The notes under the pieces are model-generated. The model was not told where the DNA came from, did not search any database, and saw only the letters and a list, made by a program, of their open reading frames with translations. Shown here piece by piece: positions 1-11,422 of a stretch of 64,000 bases of DNA. Where the stretch lies: NCBI GenBank assembly GCA_029641185.1, contig JAPWGK010000002.1:2976001-3040000 (forward strand), written 5' to 3'. This DNA comes from Pseudofabraea citricarpa (lineage: Eukaryota > Ascomycota > Leotiomycetes > Helotiales > Dermateaceae). The position numbers were made by a program, and so were the translations under genes. Every line of letters begins with the position of its first letter. The stretch's first letter is position 1.

Positions 1-229
1 AGAGAAAATATAAGTGTAGGTAGGGCGAAGTATTTCTAAAGCCATCCGTTCAACCCGTGCCAGTAAGAAAGAAAGAGAAGCCAGTCGTACACATATCTCA
101 AAGAAAAATTAACGTAGAGGTTGGGGGTATCCAGTGTAACATCCGATCCAAATCCAAAAAAGGATACAACAAAACGAGAGAACTCCAATCTTTTCTTTTC
201 CGGAACCACCTAGTGAATTCATTCTTTCA

Positions 230-3200
230 TCACTCCTCGTCAATCCATCCACCTCTCTGCATTAGGAAGGCTCGAATTCTCGTACGAATACCTTCGATAC
301 TCCTTCCTAATGCCTCACCCCACAGCTCCTCAATACAACTGACTTTCTCTTTGAGGTCATCCGTGAGTCGTCGCTCCTCGTCTCTCTCAACTTCTTTCAG
401 TTCTCCTTTGACATCTTCCAGAGACTCGCCTTGCATGATTCGTTGTGTTTCCATCAGCCTGCAGTTCGCAAGTGTCACGCCGCTCTTCACTTCGTGCAGC
501 AGACATAAGAGGTTGATCTGGCTCTCAATGAACTGGTATGTGGATTTTTCCGAGTGCTCCACTAAGGAGTACAGATATTGCATTGGAAAATCGTGATAGC
601 TCGGATTCTCATCAAGTTCAGATGCCGGAATTTGGATATTGAAGCCATTCAGATCTTGAGGAACCTTATCCGTGATGCGTCGCAGATTTGGTGCAATGTC
701 CCAGAAGGCACTTAATTGTACCTCCACGCCTCGAACGACATTCTCTTCAATCACATCCATGAATTCCTCAGAACGCTTGAGAATCTCTTGCTCAAAGGCC
801 AATTTCCGCTTGCCTGCATCTTCCGCGAAGAAATCCTTGGCTGAGTCGACCTTCGCTTGATTTCCTGCGAGTGAATATGGTTGGATCACCATATCTCTGT
901 ATCTATCATTTCTATCTGACAATAGATCAAATAACTCTCTGTGCAACTGTTCACGAGCCTCAAATATCCATTTGAGGAGTGTCAATTTCTCGAGCAATTC
1001 GGGTTGTTCATCACCTTCCTCTTGAGTGAGGTTTGGTGATTGCTGTTGTGCATCTACGAAGAGCTGCGATCGTAGTTGTGTAAAAAGATCCGTAGCTCGC
1101 GCAACCCGCTCCATAAGCAAGTCATTAAGGGGCATTACAACCTGAGATTGAAACAATTCAAATGATTTTTTGGATGCTTCCTTAGCCTTCTCAGCCTCGG
1201 ACACCGCAGAGGCGGCTTCGAGTTTAGCGGCATCATTGTATGTCATATTGCCACTCTGAATCTCTCTTTGGATATTCACACGTAGTGAATTCCGACGTTT
1301 CGAAGCAGCGGTAGCATTCTCCTCCTCGATCTGGGCATTGGTCGTATTGTACCGTTCTTTTGTGGCTTCCACTTCTGTGAAGTCTGACAGAACGCGTACA
1401 ACAGTTCGAATAGATGTAAGGTCTGGATGATTGTTATTAACAGCCGGATGATGACGTGGAAATGGCGGTGGGAGAGTCACAAGGCGAGACACATCGAGGT
1501 GGTTCGGGTTAGGTGTAAATGGAGTTTGCGAAAACGGCGATACACAATTTCCCGGAGTCTGTGCCGGAGGAGATGATACATCCTGTTCGTGCCAACCAAC
1601 CTTTTCCGGAGGATACTCATCGGCTGCATATGAGGCATGACTTGGTCCACCTGTGGAGGACTCACTTTGTCGATCACCATTTTCGTACTGTAGTGCTTCC
1701 CTCAGCTCCTTGGGCATTCCCATATATTTCGATTCTCTTTTTGACCGTTGTTCAAGTCGCATAGATGGGGTCCCCGTTGAGCCTTCCTGACTGATCTCCC
1801 ACCATCTACTCGAGGGGCGCCCCCGTGAATCCGATTCATCTAGGGCCTCGCTTACACTCATACTTGGAATTGGAGACAACGAAGGCATGTACCCAGTCCA
1901 CCAGTTAGATTCAGGTCGAGCCAAGCCAGGAGACATAGGTCCAGTGGCAGAGTTTGGCGTCGAGCTCGTCTGAAGATTTTCTTGCAATGCTCCTACCAGT
2001 GAACCTCGATGGGATCTGGGCCCAGTAGACGATTCTGGTGTCCAACCACTTGAACGAGATGTTGTCGATTCTCTCCGAGGACTATTATAGGGTCTAAAAA
2101 GATCGCGTGTCAACTCCAATATTTCTGAACCCATTACATCAATGGCATCAGCATATCGGTCTCTTCGAAGGCGAGATTCCATCACTATAAAGTCTGCAAA
2201 CAAGCGGACTCTTTCGCTGTCACTTGTGGCAGCAGCTTCTTTCTCTACGAAAACCCGATGCCGTTCTATAGCAGCTCGTGCAAAATGATCTGAGGGGGAT
2301 TTCAGGGACATCTGGCTACCATTTGACTGCCGCGATGTAGGTCGTGAAGGTGTGAGTGGCGCCGGGATGGCTACATCATTATTGGGCATGTGTAAGATGT
2401 GAGAAATTGGACGAGAAGGAGAGCCAGCCGTCAATTTTGATTGTGGAGGTGGCGTTGGTAATGCCTTTGGGGGAATTGCTGGAGAGCCATCAAGAAAAGC
2501 AGATCTAATCTGATTGGGAGAGAAAGGCGGTGTTGGTGCTTCAGGGCGATGTGAAGAGTTTAGGGGCCGAGGAGTGGAACCTCTAGACCCAGAAGTTGTG
2601 CTTGCCGTGTGGATAGGAGTTGTAAGGTGAGACATATCAGATGATTTTGGCGTTTCTGTTCTGCGAGAGCCTGCACTTCTGGGGGTTGATTTCGTGATGG
2701 TCGGTCTTCTGGTCAGTCCTGTTAATGGCACAACAATATCTGAGGGTGTGATAGCCTCCGCCCATGGGTTATTTGACGGCTCTTCAACTGCAACGCTTTT
2801 GCCAGTTCTACTTTCACTACGACGCTCTCTAATGCTTTTTGGCTCCCCTCTTGTAGCACGAGATCTCGCTAATCCAGACGAGCTCGATCCTGAGGTAGAA
2901 TCGGCTGCTGTGCTCGAATTCATACTAGAAGTTATGCTAGAAGTATCGATAGTAAGTCCTCGATTAGGCGATCGGCCTCTCCCCGCAACATCTTCGTCGA
3001 CCCAACCTGCCGGAGTTGGAGGTACTGGTCCTAGGTTAGATAAAGGGGCTAGGTTTCGTCGTGTCGGAGGTGCTGTCACACGATCAGTGGGACGTGTCAT
3101 GCTCTGAGATCTTGAAGTTGGAGGTGGTGGTCCTGGTGGTGGTGGGGGTAATGGCATGCCCGGCTCCCATCTTGTGGTTGAGGATCCTCGTGACCGCGAC

Positions 3201-4015
3201 GAAGATGGGGTACTTGTAGCTCCGGCAGAAACAGCTCTACGAGAAGCAGGGGGGCGCGATTCAAATTGAAGCTGATCGACATCGTCTGCAGTTTGCTCAC
3301 TGGGATGTATGGTTATGGGAACCGGTCTCCTTTGTGTGTTCTCGTTATTGGATTCTGTGGGAAGCCGGGAGCTCTCGGGAGTATTCCTGCGCGAGAATGG
3401 AGAAGATATGTTGAAGATGGTATGAGGTCTATCGCTTGACACTGCTCGTGTCCGTGTCCCTGGGCCAGGAGGAGGTGGGAAAACTGGATTGGAAGCTGGC
3501 TCTGGTGAGGCTCTGAAGGCCGGAGATGACCTAGTCGCGGGTGAAATAGCAGAAGAGGGGTCATCAGATAGAATCATGGATGCGCGGTTGCTACGTGGAG
3601 GGGAATAGGGTGGAGGGGCTGGCACCACTACTAGAATATAGTTTTAGCATCATGTACATCGATGGAATCTGTATTGGAACAAGCAGGACAGTGACCAAGA
3701 TTTTCGAGATAAATAATTACCTTCCGAGTCTTGAGTTGATCTCGTCCGGAAGTGAGCACTGTGCTCTGATGCTTGACTTGGTGAGTTTGTCCATTGCTGT
3801 GGATTATACTCCCGCACCGCGCTCGCTGGTGTATAGACCTGAGGATTGTAGCCGAACGGCGCACTCAACGAAGTCACCGACAAAGCAGAGCTGGGCGTCT
3901 GATGTACTGAGTGCTGTTGCTGTTGCTGCTGCTGTTGCTGCTGGAGGACATTGAGCGAAGTCGTCAACGGATTGAGCTCCTGTCGGCGACGAGCTGCGTC
4001 CCTCAGACTGCTCAT
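230..4015 (-). CDS. Large proline/serine-rich protein with C-terminal coiled coil, function unknown
   Basis: Two exons, 4015-3721 and 3630-230, joined by a 90-bp intron with donor GTAATT, branch-like CTAAAA and acceptor TTCTAG, give about 1231 residues. The N-terminus starts at the first ATG of an open exon and carries a short polyglutamine run (CAG/CAA repeats near 3914-3955). Roughly residues 100-750 are low-complexity Pro/Ser/Thr-rich sequence, probably disordered. An internal helical block around the sequence ERHRVFVEKEAA and the last 400 residues are Glu/Lys/Leu-rich and predicted coiled coil, ending WIDEE. I do not recognise a named family. The layout (disordered front, helical tail) suggests a scaffold or cytoskeleton/cell-end protein, but that is inference. 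No catalytic motif is visible. Confidence 0.8.
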
Positions 4016-5877
4016 GGTCGCGTCTTAAAATAGATTCTGACTCCCCCACACTCTTCAGAATGCTCCTCGCGTTCGTCTACGATGGACGGCGTCGCGCAGG
4101 ACTCACCTGCAAGACGGGCGAGTAAAGTCGACGTGAGGCTCGTGGCAGATGAAAGAATTGAGGGAGGCCGGCCTCCCTTATGATGGACGGACTACTTGTT
4201 GTTTGTCATGGCCATGGCCATGCCACCTGCTGTACAGTAGTACCGTTTGCACCCATGCGACTGTGGTGCTTCGAGGTGCATCTGCCCTCTGGCTGATTGT
4301 GCAGGGTCCAAATATGGCAAGCCTGCTCATTGGAGCGACGCTGGTGATGTGCCAGGCTAACCATGTTTCTAAACCTGGCGTCCGATGTGCTGTGGCGAAT
4401 CGACGGCCGTTCTGTTGCGGTAAAGCTGTGCAGGGCTGGTGGACCGGCGCTTACAGTCTTATGCGGGAGGGGAGCAAACTCTACAGTGGGCGGCCTCGGT
4501 GAGGGGTGATGGGTGATGGGTGACGGGAAGAAAAGGCATGAGTCTGCGGGAGAGCGATCGGATGAAGCGGTGGTCGTGGTCGTGGCCGTGGTCGTGGTAG
4601 TTGTAGGTAATGACTTCAGTAGCTCATATGGAGGTTGTCATGAAGATGAGAGAACAAGGAAGGACGAGTACTGTAGAGAGTTCGCTTCCGAGATGCTTCA
4701 GCGGCGATAAGATAGCTTCAGCCTGGCAGCTCTTCAACATTCAGCAGTCATTAATTGCCCTATCCAACTGTAAGAAAATCAATCACGTTTGTGATATTGG
4801 CCTTGCTACTACTTGCTCTGAAACGCCGTGAAACAGATACTTGTTGTATCTATCCTAATCCAATCCTATGAATATCTTCATCACAACTCGAGGTGATTGT
4901 GTGCCTGGAGTTGGGGCCCATTGTGGAGGAGACGAGTTCTCACCGTACATTAGTCCTGTGATGAGAAATAGCTTAAAGTCCAAAATAGAACAGAAGGCAT
5001 GACTGAGCACATTTTTACTGTCGGCCAATCGCTCTGGACGGGTCGGCACAGTATCATTCTGAGCATCATGAAGCATCATGGCAGACTTTGCTATGGCGAT
5101 AAGAAGAATGAGATTTTTACTATCTAGTACAACTGACTACCTGGCTGACCTTTGTATGTATTATTCAGACCATATTAACAATTTATTGGTGTTCGCCAAG
5201 GTGGGAGTCTGCAAGACCCTCGGCCATGTTCTCTCTCATTGGTAGGACATCAGCCGGTAAGCCGTTAGGCACGTTTGTTTCGTTGGCTATGAAATGGTCA
5301 GAAAATACTACTAGTCATGACAAACAGAGCTCACTGCATAGTTAAGTTGGCATTTAATGTACATGTTACCGTTATGTTGGTTTTTTCGTAGCTTCATCAT
5401 CCGGTATGGATAATAAAAGGCACTTAATACTGTATCCATTCAACTAAAACTGTCACAAGATGCTGGTTGCAGTAGCTGGACTCCACCATCCTTGAAGCTA
5501 GTATGTAATGTAAACATTATAAGTACAATTACTAGTATGTATACTAATAAGGTCGTGCTGACTAGTCTTCCATGAAGCAAAGCAGTAGCTTACGATATCC
5601 TCGTTTCCCCATCGCTAAAATAATACATATGAATTCCAACATGCTTTCAATTGGACCCTGCTCAAACAATGATACACTTCTCCTTCTTACTAGAACCCGT
5701 TGTAGTTGATCTGCTATGCTTGTAGAAGCGACCTTGTGTTTTTGATGCGATTTCTGAGGTATGATCATCGAATGGCTTCATCTTCTCATTTGCCCCACCA
5801 AATGATATCCACGAGTACTCTCAGCATCAAGGCAATACGGACAGCCTCCAGCACACTATGGCGCTTATCTCATTGGC
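4016..5877. other. Intergenic, no supported gene
   Basis: This 1.9-kb stretch lies between the 5' end of the coiled-coil gene and the 3' end of FMC1. Open frames here are short, out of step with any splice pattern, and rich in Trp/Cys/Arg as expected of chance translation. A short GTCGTG/GTGGTC tandem run sits at about 4569-4602. The stretch probably holds the coiled-coil gene promoter and the FMC1 3' UTR. I see no tRNA or mobile element. Confidence 0.5.
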
Positions 5878-6216
5878 CTATGACTTCTTCTTGTTTGGAT
5901 CTTCTGTTCCAGTCCCAATGTAACTGAACTCTTCGGGTAGGTCCATGCCAACTCTCCTCGCTGTCAATCTGACCCTCTCCTCTTCTTCCATATTCATGCC
6001 GGGGTTGTACCTCTCCAATAGTGTCGCGTACATTCGCTGAGCCTTGACATACTGGAGGAACTGCTCGGCATGTTCGATGGGAGTAGCACTTTCTGACGAG
6101 ATGGTGCTCCGAATTCGTTGCTGAAGAGGCGTTCGGATCGCGGAAAGTGGCCGTGAAGGTAGTTCTCGTAGGAAGGATCGGTACAGAGACCGCAGTTTAG
6201 TCGGGTTCGTAGCCAT
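5878..6216 (-). CDS. FMC1: ATP synthase assembly factor FMC1, mitochondrial (LYR protein)
   Basis: This single-exon gene encodes 112 residues. FMC1 family proteins are matrix LYR proteins that help assemble the F1 sector of ATP synthase by keeping the assembly factor Atp12 functional. The LYR signature is at residues 11-13 (LRSLYRSFLREL), followed by a helical segment containing AEQFLQYVKAQRMYATLLERYNP, typical of the family. The open frame extends eight codons upstream, but the ATG at 6216 places the LYR motif at its usual distance from the start. The gene is divergent from the mitochondrial GTPase gene at 6415 with 198 bp between the start codons. Confidence 0.82.
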   Translation of the reverse strand: MATNPTKLRSLYRSFLRELPSRPLSAIRTPLQQRIRSTISSESATPIEHAEQFLQYVKAQRMYATLLERYNPGMNMEEEERVRLTARRVGMDLPEEFSYIGTGTEDPNKKKS

Positions 6217-6414
6217 AGTGTGGTAGATGGGTCCTTTCAAGTTGAATGCGATGTCAGAAATACCTGGTTGTTGATGGAGCTACACCGAGAGCTGCGATAG
6301 GGACTTTTTCGAGAAACAGCATCGGCATTGGAAGAAGGAAGCTCCGACATCAGCCTTGCTTGAATCGCCAATTTATCGACAGCCTCTTTGCAAAATTGAA
6401 CAACCATCAACTCG
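6217..6414. promoter_or_regulatory. Putative bidirectional promoter, FMC1 / EngB-type GTPase
   Basis: The two divergent start codons are 198 bp apart, and both products are predicted mitochondrial. So short a gap implies a shared or overlapping promoter. No clear TATA box is seen, and the regulatory role is inferred from the geometry alone. Confidence 0.45.
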
Positions 6415-7419
6415 ATGTCATTATATTTCAAACTGCAACCATGTTCTCTATATGGTCATGGTCGAGTATTCCGATCGGCAAGCTTTCCAAGAAGCTTCAG
6501 TACTTCTCGGTCACTTAAAATATCACAGGCTATAACTGCCGTTCCAGCACCACCAAAACAGAAACAATCGTTCAAGCTCCCTGCTGCTCTCCTTTCTTAC
6601 CATTGGGATACTCTGCCACCAACGAACGAGCAGCTCGTGCATGCAGATAAATTCTTCTCCAGGCAACCGCCGGCCTTTCTCTGGTCTGCTGAGAAATTCA
6701 AGACCATGTCATTCGGTGACGCGTTTGGCGACTCTCCTGAAGTCTGTTTTCTTGGTCGTTCCAACGTTGGAAAATCTTCCCTTCTGAATGCACTTTTAGG
6801 GAGAAGAATAGCATATACATCATCAAAGCCGGGAAGGACTAAGCTTATGAACGCTTTCGCTGTTGGTGGAGCAGAGAACAACGGAAAAAACCGACTCGTG
6901 GTATTGGACATGCCTGGATACGGCAAGGGAGGCCGAGCTGAATGGGGCACAGAAGTCTTGAAATACTTGGAGAAGAGGAGGCAGCTCAGCAGAGCTTTTT
7001 TGCTTGTTGATTCAGAACATGGTATCAAGACGAATGACAAGCAATTGCTCGCCTTGTTTAGGGAACGAGGGATACCGTTCCAGGTTATCCTTTCCAAGGT
7101 CGATCGAGTTCTTTTCGATGGAAGTAGGAGACTAGGTGAGAATGCAGCACAGTATCGAATGTCGAATCTTCGAAGGACTATGGAGAGCGTTCAGCAGGCT
7201 GTGCAGCCAGATACCGAAGAAGAAGGAGGCGGACTAGGAGAAGTCCTCGCGTGTAGCAGCGAAAAATGGGTGGATGGTGAGAGAATGGGCATCAACGCTG
7301 TCAGGTTCGCCATGTTGAGGGCTGCTGGAATGGAGCTACAGGCAAAGCCCAAAGCTGTGAAGCCAGTTGAGATTGTCTCGTTTGACGATATCTATGGCAA
7401 GACAGGGCCCTCTGGCTGA
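6415..7419 (+). CDS. MRX8: Mitochondrial EngB/YihA-type GTPase (Mrx8-like)
   Basis: This single-exon gene encodes 334 residues. It is a TRAFAC-class GTPase of the EngB (YihA) group, whose members act in ribosome assembly; the yeast mitochondrial member Mrx8 is linked to mitochondrial translation. The first 40 residues are Arg/Ser/Phe-rich without acidic residues, as in a mitochondrial targeting peptide. GTPase motifs run in order: G1 GRSNVGKS at 114-121, the EngB-type switch I SSKPGRT, G3 DMPGYG, G4 SKVD, and a G5-like SSEK near 280. A Gly/Glu-rich insertion precedes G5. The start is the ATG at 6415; another ATG shortly downstream is in a different, closed frame. Confidence 0.85.
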   Translation: MSLYFKLQPCSLYGHGRVFRSASFPRSFSTSRSLKISQAITAVPAPPKQKQSFKLPAALLSYHWDTLPPTNEQLVHADKFFSRQPPAFLWSAEKFKTMSFGDAFGDSPEVCFLGRSNVGKSSLLNALLGRRIAYTSSKPGRTKLMNAFAVGGAENNGKNRLVVLDMPGYGKGGRAEWGTEVLKYLEKRRQLSRAFLLVDSEHGIKTNDKQLLALFRERGIPFQVILSKVDRVLFDGSRRLGENAAQYRMSNLRRTMESVQQAVQPDTEEEGGGLGEVLACSSEKWVDGERMGINAVRFAMLRAAGMELQAKPKAVKPVEIVSFDDIYGKTGPSG

Positions 7420-8385
7420 ATAAGGCTTGGATGGAAGTCACCATTCAAATGGATACCCCCACAGTTTATCTGCTGCTACATGGTTGGCTATCAGTCTGAA
7501 GGCCTCCGGACTTCCTAGACTGCATGAGTGCATGTGGTGTAGGTTACGCACGAGGCTGAAGATGGGAAGTAGATCTCAGAGAAGCAAGGCAGAGACATGG
7601 GATCCTGCACTTCCCCTTACACTGAGCAGGGCGGGAAGTACTGTACTATCGGCTGCGAAGCCTGGGATCATACATCTGTAGAACACCACTGTACAGTAGA
7701 AGCCTCGTCAAAGGATCGCCGCAGCAGTCAGATGTTGAGAAAGGACCCGGTTGGCCCGGTAAGGCTGAACACAAAACTTCGGACGGCTGCTGAGCTTCTG
7801 TAAAACGAGTGTATGCGCGGAGAGCAATTAAGATTCACTGTTTCCCTATTTCTAATGGCACCATTTGCTCCCACCGCGTTGCATAATCAGAGCGAGATAC
7901 AGTAGGTACCGCGGACGTTTCAAGCTGCACTCCTCCACATCAACTCCCACTCACGTGATAGGATATAAGGTTTGGCGGTTCTAGCGCAAATCGTCATCAC
8001 TGATCAGGCTTTTGGGAGCTCCAGAGGCGACCTTTCGTGTCGGAGTCTGAGCCACACTCTCGTCGTCGCATAATCCATACTGCGAAATAATATGCTTATT
8101 CTGACTGACATTGAAACACTCGACTTCCTGCCACACAATCAATTCGAATAATCACCACATCATCCGCCGTGAACGGAAGTGCGGGGACCGATCGCAATCT
8201 ATCCTCAGAACCTAGCGACAACGACTCCAACCTCTCGATTTCAGCGGCGCGCAAGTACCCAGAGTAGAGTCTCCCCACTACGGCAAGTTTAGGGGCTTAA
8301 CCAGCCATCAAGAGCCTGGCTATACACCTGCTGCGAGCCCAAACTACCTCTTTCTCATACTATCGAAGCCGACCTCGCCGCCATC
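7420..8385. other. Intergenic, epsin upstream region
   Basis: No coding signal is seen. The stretch probably contains the GTPase gene 3' UTR and the epsin promoter and 5' UTR. A CACGTG core occurs at 7952-7957, flanked as TCACGTGA. Short open frames show no splice-compatible extension. Confidence 0.45.
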
Positions 8386-10238
8386 ATGTCAAAGGTCATA
8401 CGAAGCGTCAAGAATGTCACGAAAGGATACTCCTCAGTTCAGGTCAAGGTCCGGAATGGTAGGCAAGCTCAAAGTTCAGCGGCGACTAGAAACTGATATT
8501 TTGTAGCTACTAGCAATGATCCATGGGGTCCGACCGGAACAGAGATGAGCGAGATATCCCAGATGACATTCAACTCGTATGCACATCTACTGCCTTCCTT
8601 TGATGCCGGTTTCATTGACACGTTTTAGCTCGAATGAATTCTACGAGATCATGGACATGTTGGACAAGCGCTTGAATGATAAGGGCAAGAACTGGAGGCA
8701 TGTCCTGAAAGCCCTCAAAGTGTTGGACTACTGTCTTCACGAAGGCTCAGAATTAGTTGTCACTTGGGCGCACAAGAATCTTTACATCATCAAAACCCTG
8801 CGGGAGTTCCAGTACATCGACGAAGACGGCCGAGATGTTGGACAAAACAGTGGGTGTGGTGCGCTACCTATGGCGAATGTAGGCTAACTACGATCTAGTC
8901 CGAGTTTCTGCGAAGGAGCTCACTTCTCTCATCCTGGACGAGGAGAGACTTCGCGCTGAACGTAGCGACCGAAAGAACTGGAAGTCCAGAGTTACTGGCA
9001 TCGAGGAGTACGCAACCCCTCACGAACAACCCCGTAGACAGCCCCGGCCGCACCGTGCACAGCGTGCCGACGAGGAGGATGCGGAATACAGACTGGCGAT
9101 CGAAGCGAGCAAATACCAAGAGGAAGAGGACCGGAAGAAGCGCCAATCTCGAGGTGGAGATCCTGATGATGATGATCTTGCTAAAGCCATCAAGCTTAGT
9201 AAGGAGGAGGAAGAACTAAGAAGGCGGGAGTTAGAAGACCAGAATGCGCAATCGCTATTTGATGATGATCCCATTCAAACAGCTCAGCCAACTGGTTTTA
9301 ACCAAGGTTATCAACAACAAGGAGCTGTGGATTGGTCAGGTAACCCAATTGACCAGGGAATGCAGCAGCAACCTACAGGTTTCTATTCTCAGCCAACAGG
9401 TTTCCAAAGCCAACCTACAGGGTTCCAGAGTCAGCCAACTGGTTACCAAAATGGATTTTCCAATGGATTTGGCTCTCAGCCGACTGGATTTGACCCCTAT
9501 GGCCAACAACAGCAGCAGCCTTTCCAACCACAACAGACAGGCTATAACCCTTATCAACAGACATCGAGTCCATTCCAACAGCAGCCGCCTGCTGAGCCTC
9601 TTGTCCCAGCGGGCACTAACAATCCTTGGGCTACCAACAACCAACAGCCGCAACCTCTAAAGCCGATGCCAACAGGTTCTAACAATCCCTTCGCTTCCTC
9701 ATTTGCTCGCCCGCAGACCGCGCAACCACAGAAGCCAACACTGTCCACTTTACAAGAGCAAAAGACACTCACGCATTTCAACAGCATTTCCAACTTCAAT
9801 CCACCCCCCGCTCAGCCCCCACAGAAGGAGGTCAGTGCACATGAGGCCAGGCTCAATGCTCTGTTATCCAGTGGCGACGGCATGGATACATTTGGCAATA
9901 CAGGCAATCTGCGTATTCCGGCACAGCATACAGCACCTGGCACATTCGTCAACAGTTCTGGAGCTGGCCTAGGACGTATCCATGAACAACAAACCGGCAC
10001 GAACCCATTCTTGCAGAACCAATACACTGGCATGCCGCAGACTTCATATGCAGGTAACTCCGGATTTGGTGGCGGCTTTGGAGCAGCTGGTCACCAAATG
10101 CCAGCTGCAACAGGACCAGCTGGAATGTCTAATGGGTTCGGAGGTGGTTTCGGCGGCCAACAATCAAACAATAATCCCTTTGGGGGAAGACCTCAGCAAG
10201 GACAGAATGGGCAGGGTGGAGATTTGATACAGTTTTGA
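8386..10238 (+). CDS. ENT1: Epsin (ENTH-domain endocytic adaptor)
   Basis: Four exons, 8386-8458, 8507-8576, 8629-8849 and 8899-10238, encode 567 residues. Epsins bind PtdIns(4,5)P2 through the N-terminal ENTH domain and link ubiquitinated cargo, EH-domain proteins and clathrin at the plasma membrane. Visible parts in order are: the ENTH domain at about 10-150 (including FYEIMDMLDKRL and KALKVLDYCLHEGSE); two ubiquitin-interacting-like motifs (EYRLAIEASK and LAKAIKLSKEEEE); a Gln-rich region with repeated QPTGF units; several NPF motifs for EH-domain binding (NPFAS, NPFLQ, NPFGG); and a C-terminal DLIQF resembling a clathrin box. All three introns have canonical ends; the third carries CTAAC. 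Orthology to yeast Ent1/Ent2 is clear, but which of the two is not decidable. Confidence 0.92.
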
Positions 10239-10713
10239 GGTGGAAATTTCTGGGAGGATCAAGAGAAAAAAACTCTACATTCACTATTACTGCTTAGAGA
10301 GAATGGGCAACTAAGCAGGCTGCTTCAGCTAGGCGGAGAGACGGCCATAGCAGCAGGACACCAGACGACTATAATATTCGATGGCGGGGCACATTTGGTT
10401 GAGCATTGATGACGATCAATGCTGGATTGGGGTTCGAGACCTTGTTTCCTTGTAGTTGACTACTTAGATAGGATTGGTGAACCATATTCACGAGCGTATG
10501 ATACACCATTTACTCAATTCAGGCTTAGGCGTTGAAGATGAAATCATTAATAGTAGCTAAACCAGGTGCACCAAATCTGCCTCGGCCTGCCAACATTACG
10601 CCGTGAACTCCGCTCGCTTTGCCATGAACGAGATAACCCAAACACGCCAACCAATGCCATATCCGATGCCCTTTGGACCATTCATACGAGTATATAGGCC
10701 ACCCTCCACAATT
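10239..10713. other. Convergent 3' regions of epsin and CDC31 genes
   Basis: No gene is seen. The two flanking genes converge here, so the stretch should hold both 3' UTRs. A TTCGAGA-containing piece near 10430 resembles a tRNA B box, but no cloverleaf forms. Confidence 0.4.
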
Positions 10714-11422
10714 TTACCCCATGCAGATCCCTACAAACTCCTCTCTCCCCACACCGCCCTTCCCTTCTAGATCAAATTCCTCAATCATAGCAGTCAACTC
10801 TTCCTCCTCCAGACCCTCACCCAGCTCTCTCGCAACTCTCCTCAGATCGTCCAGGTTGATTACGCCCTTATTGTCTTGGTCGAACAGTTGAAAGGCTCTC
10901 AAAATCTCGTCCCTCGGATCACGTTCTGAAATTAATGTCGCGGCAATGCTCTGAAAGGCCGGAAGTGTAAGAAGTAGTCGTGAAGGAGTTGTTGACTGGT
11001 TTGAGCCTTGAGAGGAAGCCGGTGGTATACCGTGAGTGGTGAGAAAACGGAGGATCTCGGACTTGGGTAGGTCGAAGCCTAGAGCTTTGAGGGAGACTTT
11101 AAACTCATGATAATCAATCCTTTGGTCTCGGTCCAGATCGAACAAGCTGAACTACGTGTGGAGGTTAGTGGTTGGATTTGATGACTTGGGCAGAGGATAT
11201 ATCTACGGCTTCATTTATCTCCTCGCGTTGCTCATCCGTCAGTCTGTTTAATGGGTTGGAAGATTCCGCTGCTGCCGCCGCTGCCTTCTGTGCACGCTCG
11301 CGCTCCTGTCGTTCTCTTTCTAACCTTGCAGCGTCTTTCGGTGCGTTTGAGGAACCGAAGCCTGGTGGTGCATTGCGACGTCCTCCGGGGGGAAATGGGT
11401 ACGGTTGTGATGCGGATGCCAT
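10714..11422 (-). CDS. CDC31: Centrin, EF-hand protein (Cdc31-like)
   Basis: Two exons, 11422-11207 and 11151-10714, joined by a 55-bp intron (donor GTAGAT, acceptor ACGTAG) give 217 residues. The junction restores the centrin core AFSLFDLDRDQRIDYHE. Centrin/Cdc31 acts at the spindle pole body half-bridge and in TREX-2 at nuclear pores. EF-hand 1 (about 77-88) has a canonical loop starting DLDRD. EF-hand 2 is degenerate and carries a Ser/Gln/Thr-rich insertion. EF-hand 3 (DQDNKG) keeps most ligands but ends in Asp. EF-hand 4 (DLEGKG) has Lys at a ligand position. The N-terminal 55 residues are Pro/Gly/Ala-rich and disordered. The protein is longer than usual centrins (about 160-190 residues). 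Confidence 0.85.

Noticed and set aside
4149..4502. 117-codon plus-strand frame
   Set aside because: Trp/Cys-rich random-looking translation, no homologous motif, no splice partner.
10380..10445. GGTTCGAGACC resembling a tRNA B box
   Set aside because: No A box or cloverleaf can be drawn upstream.
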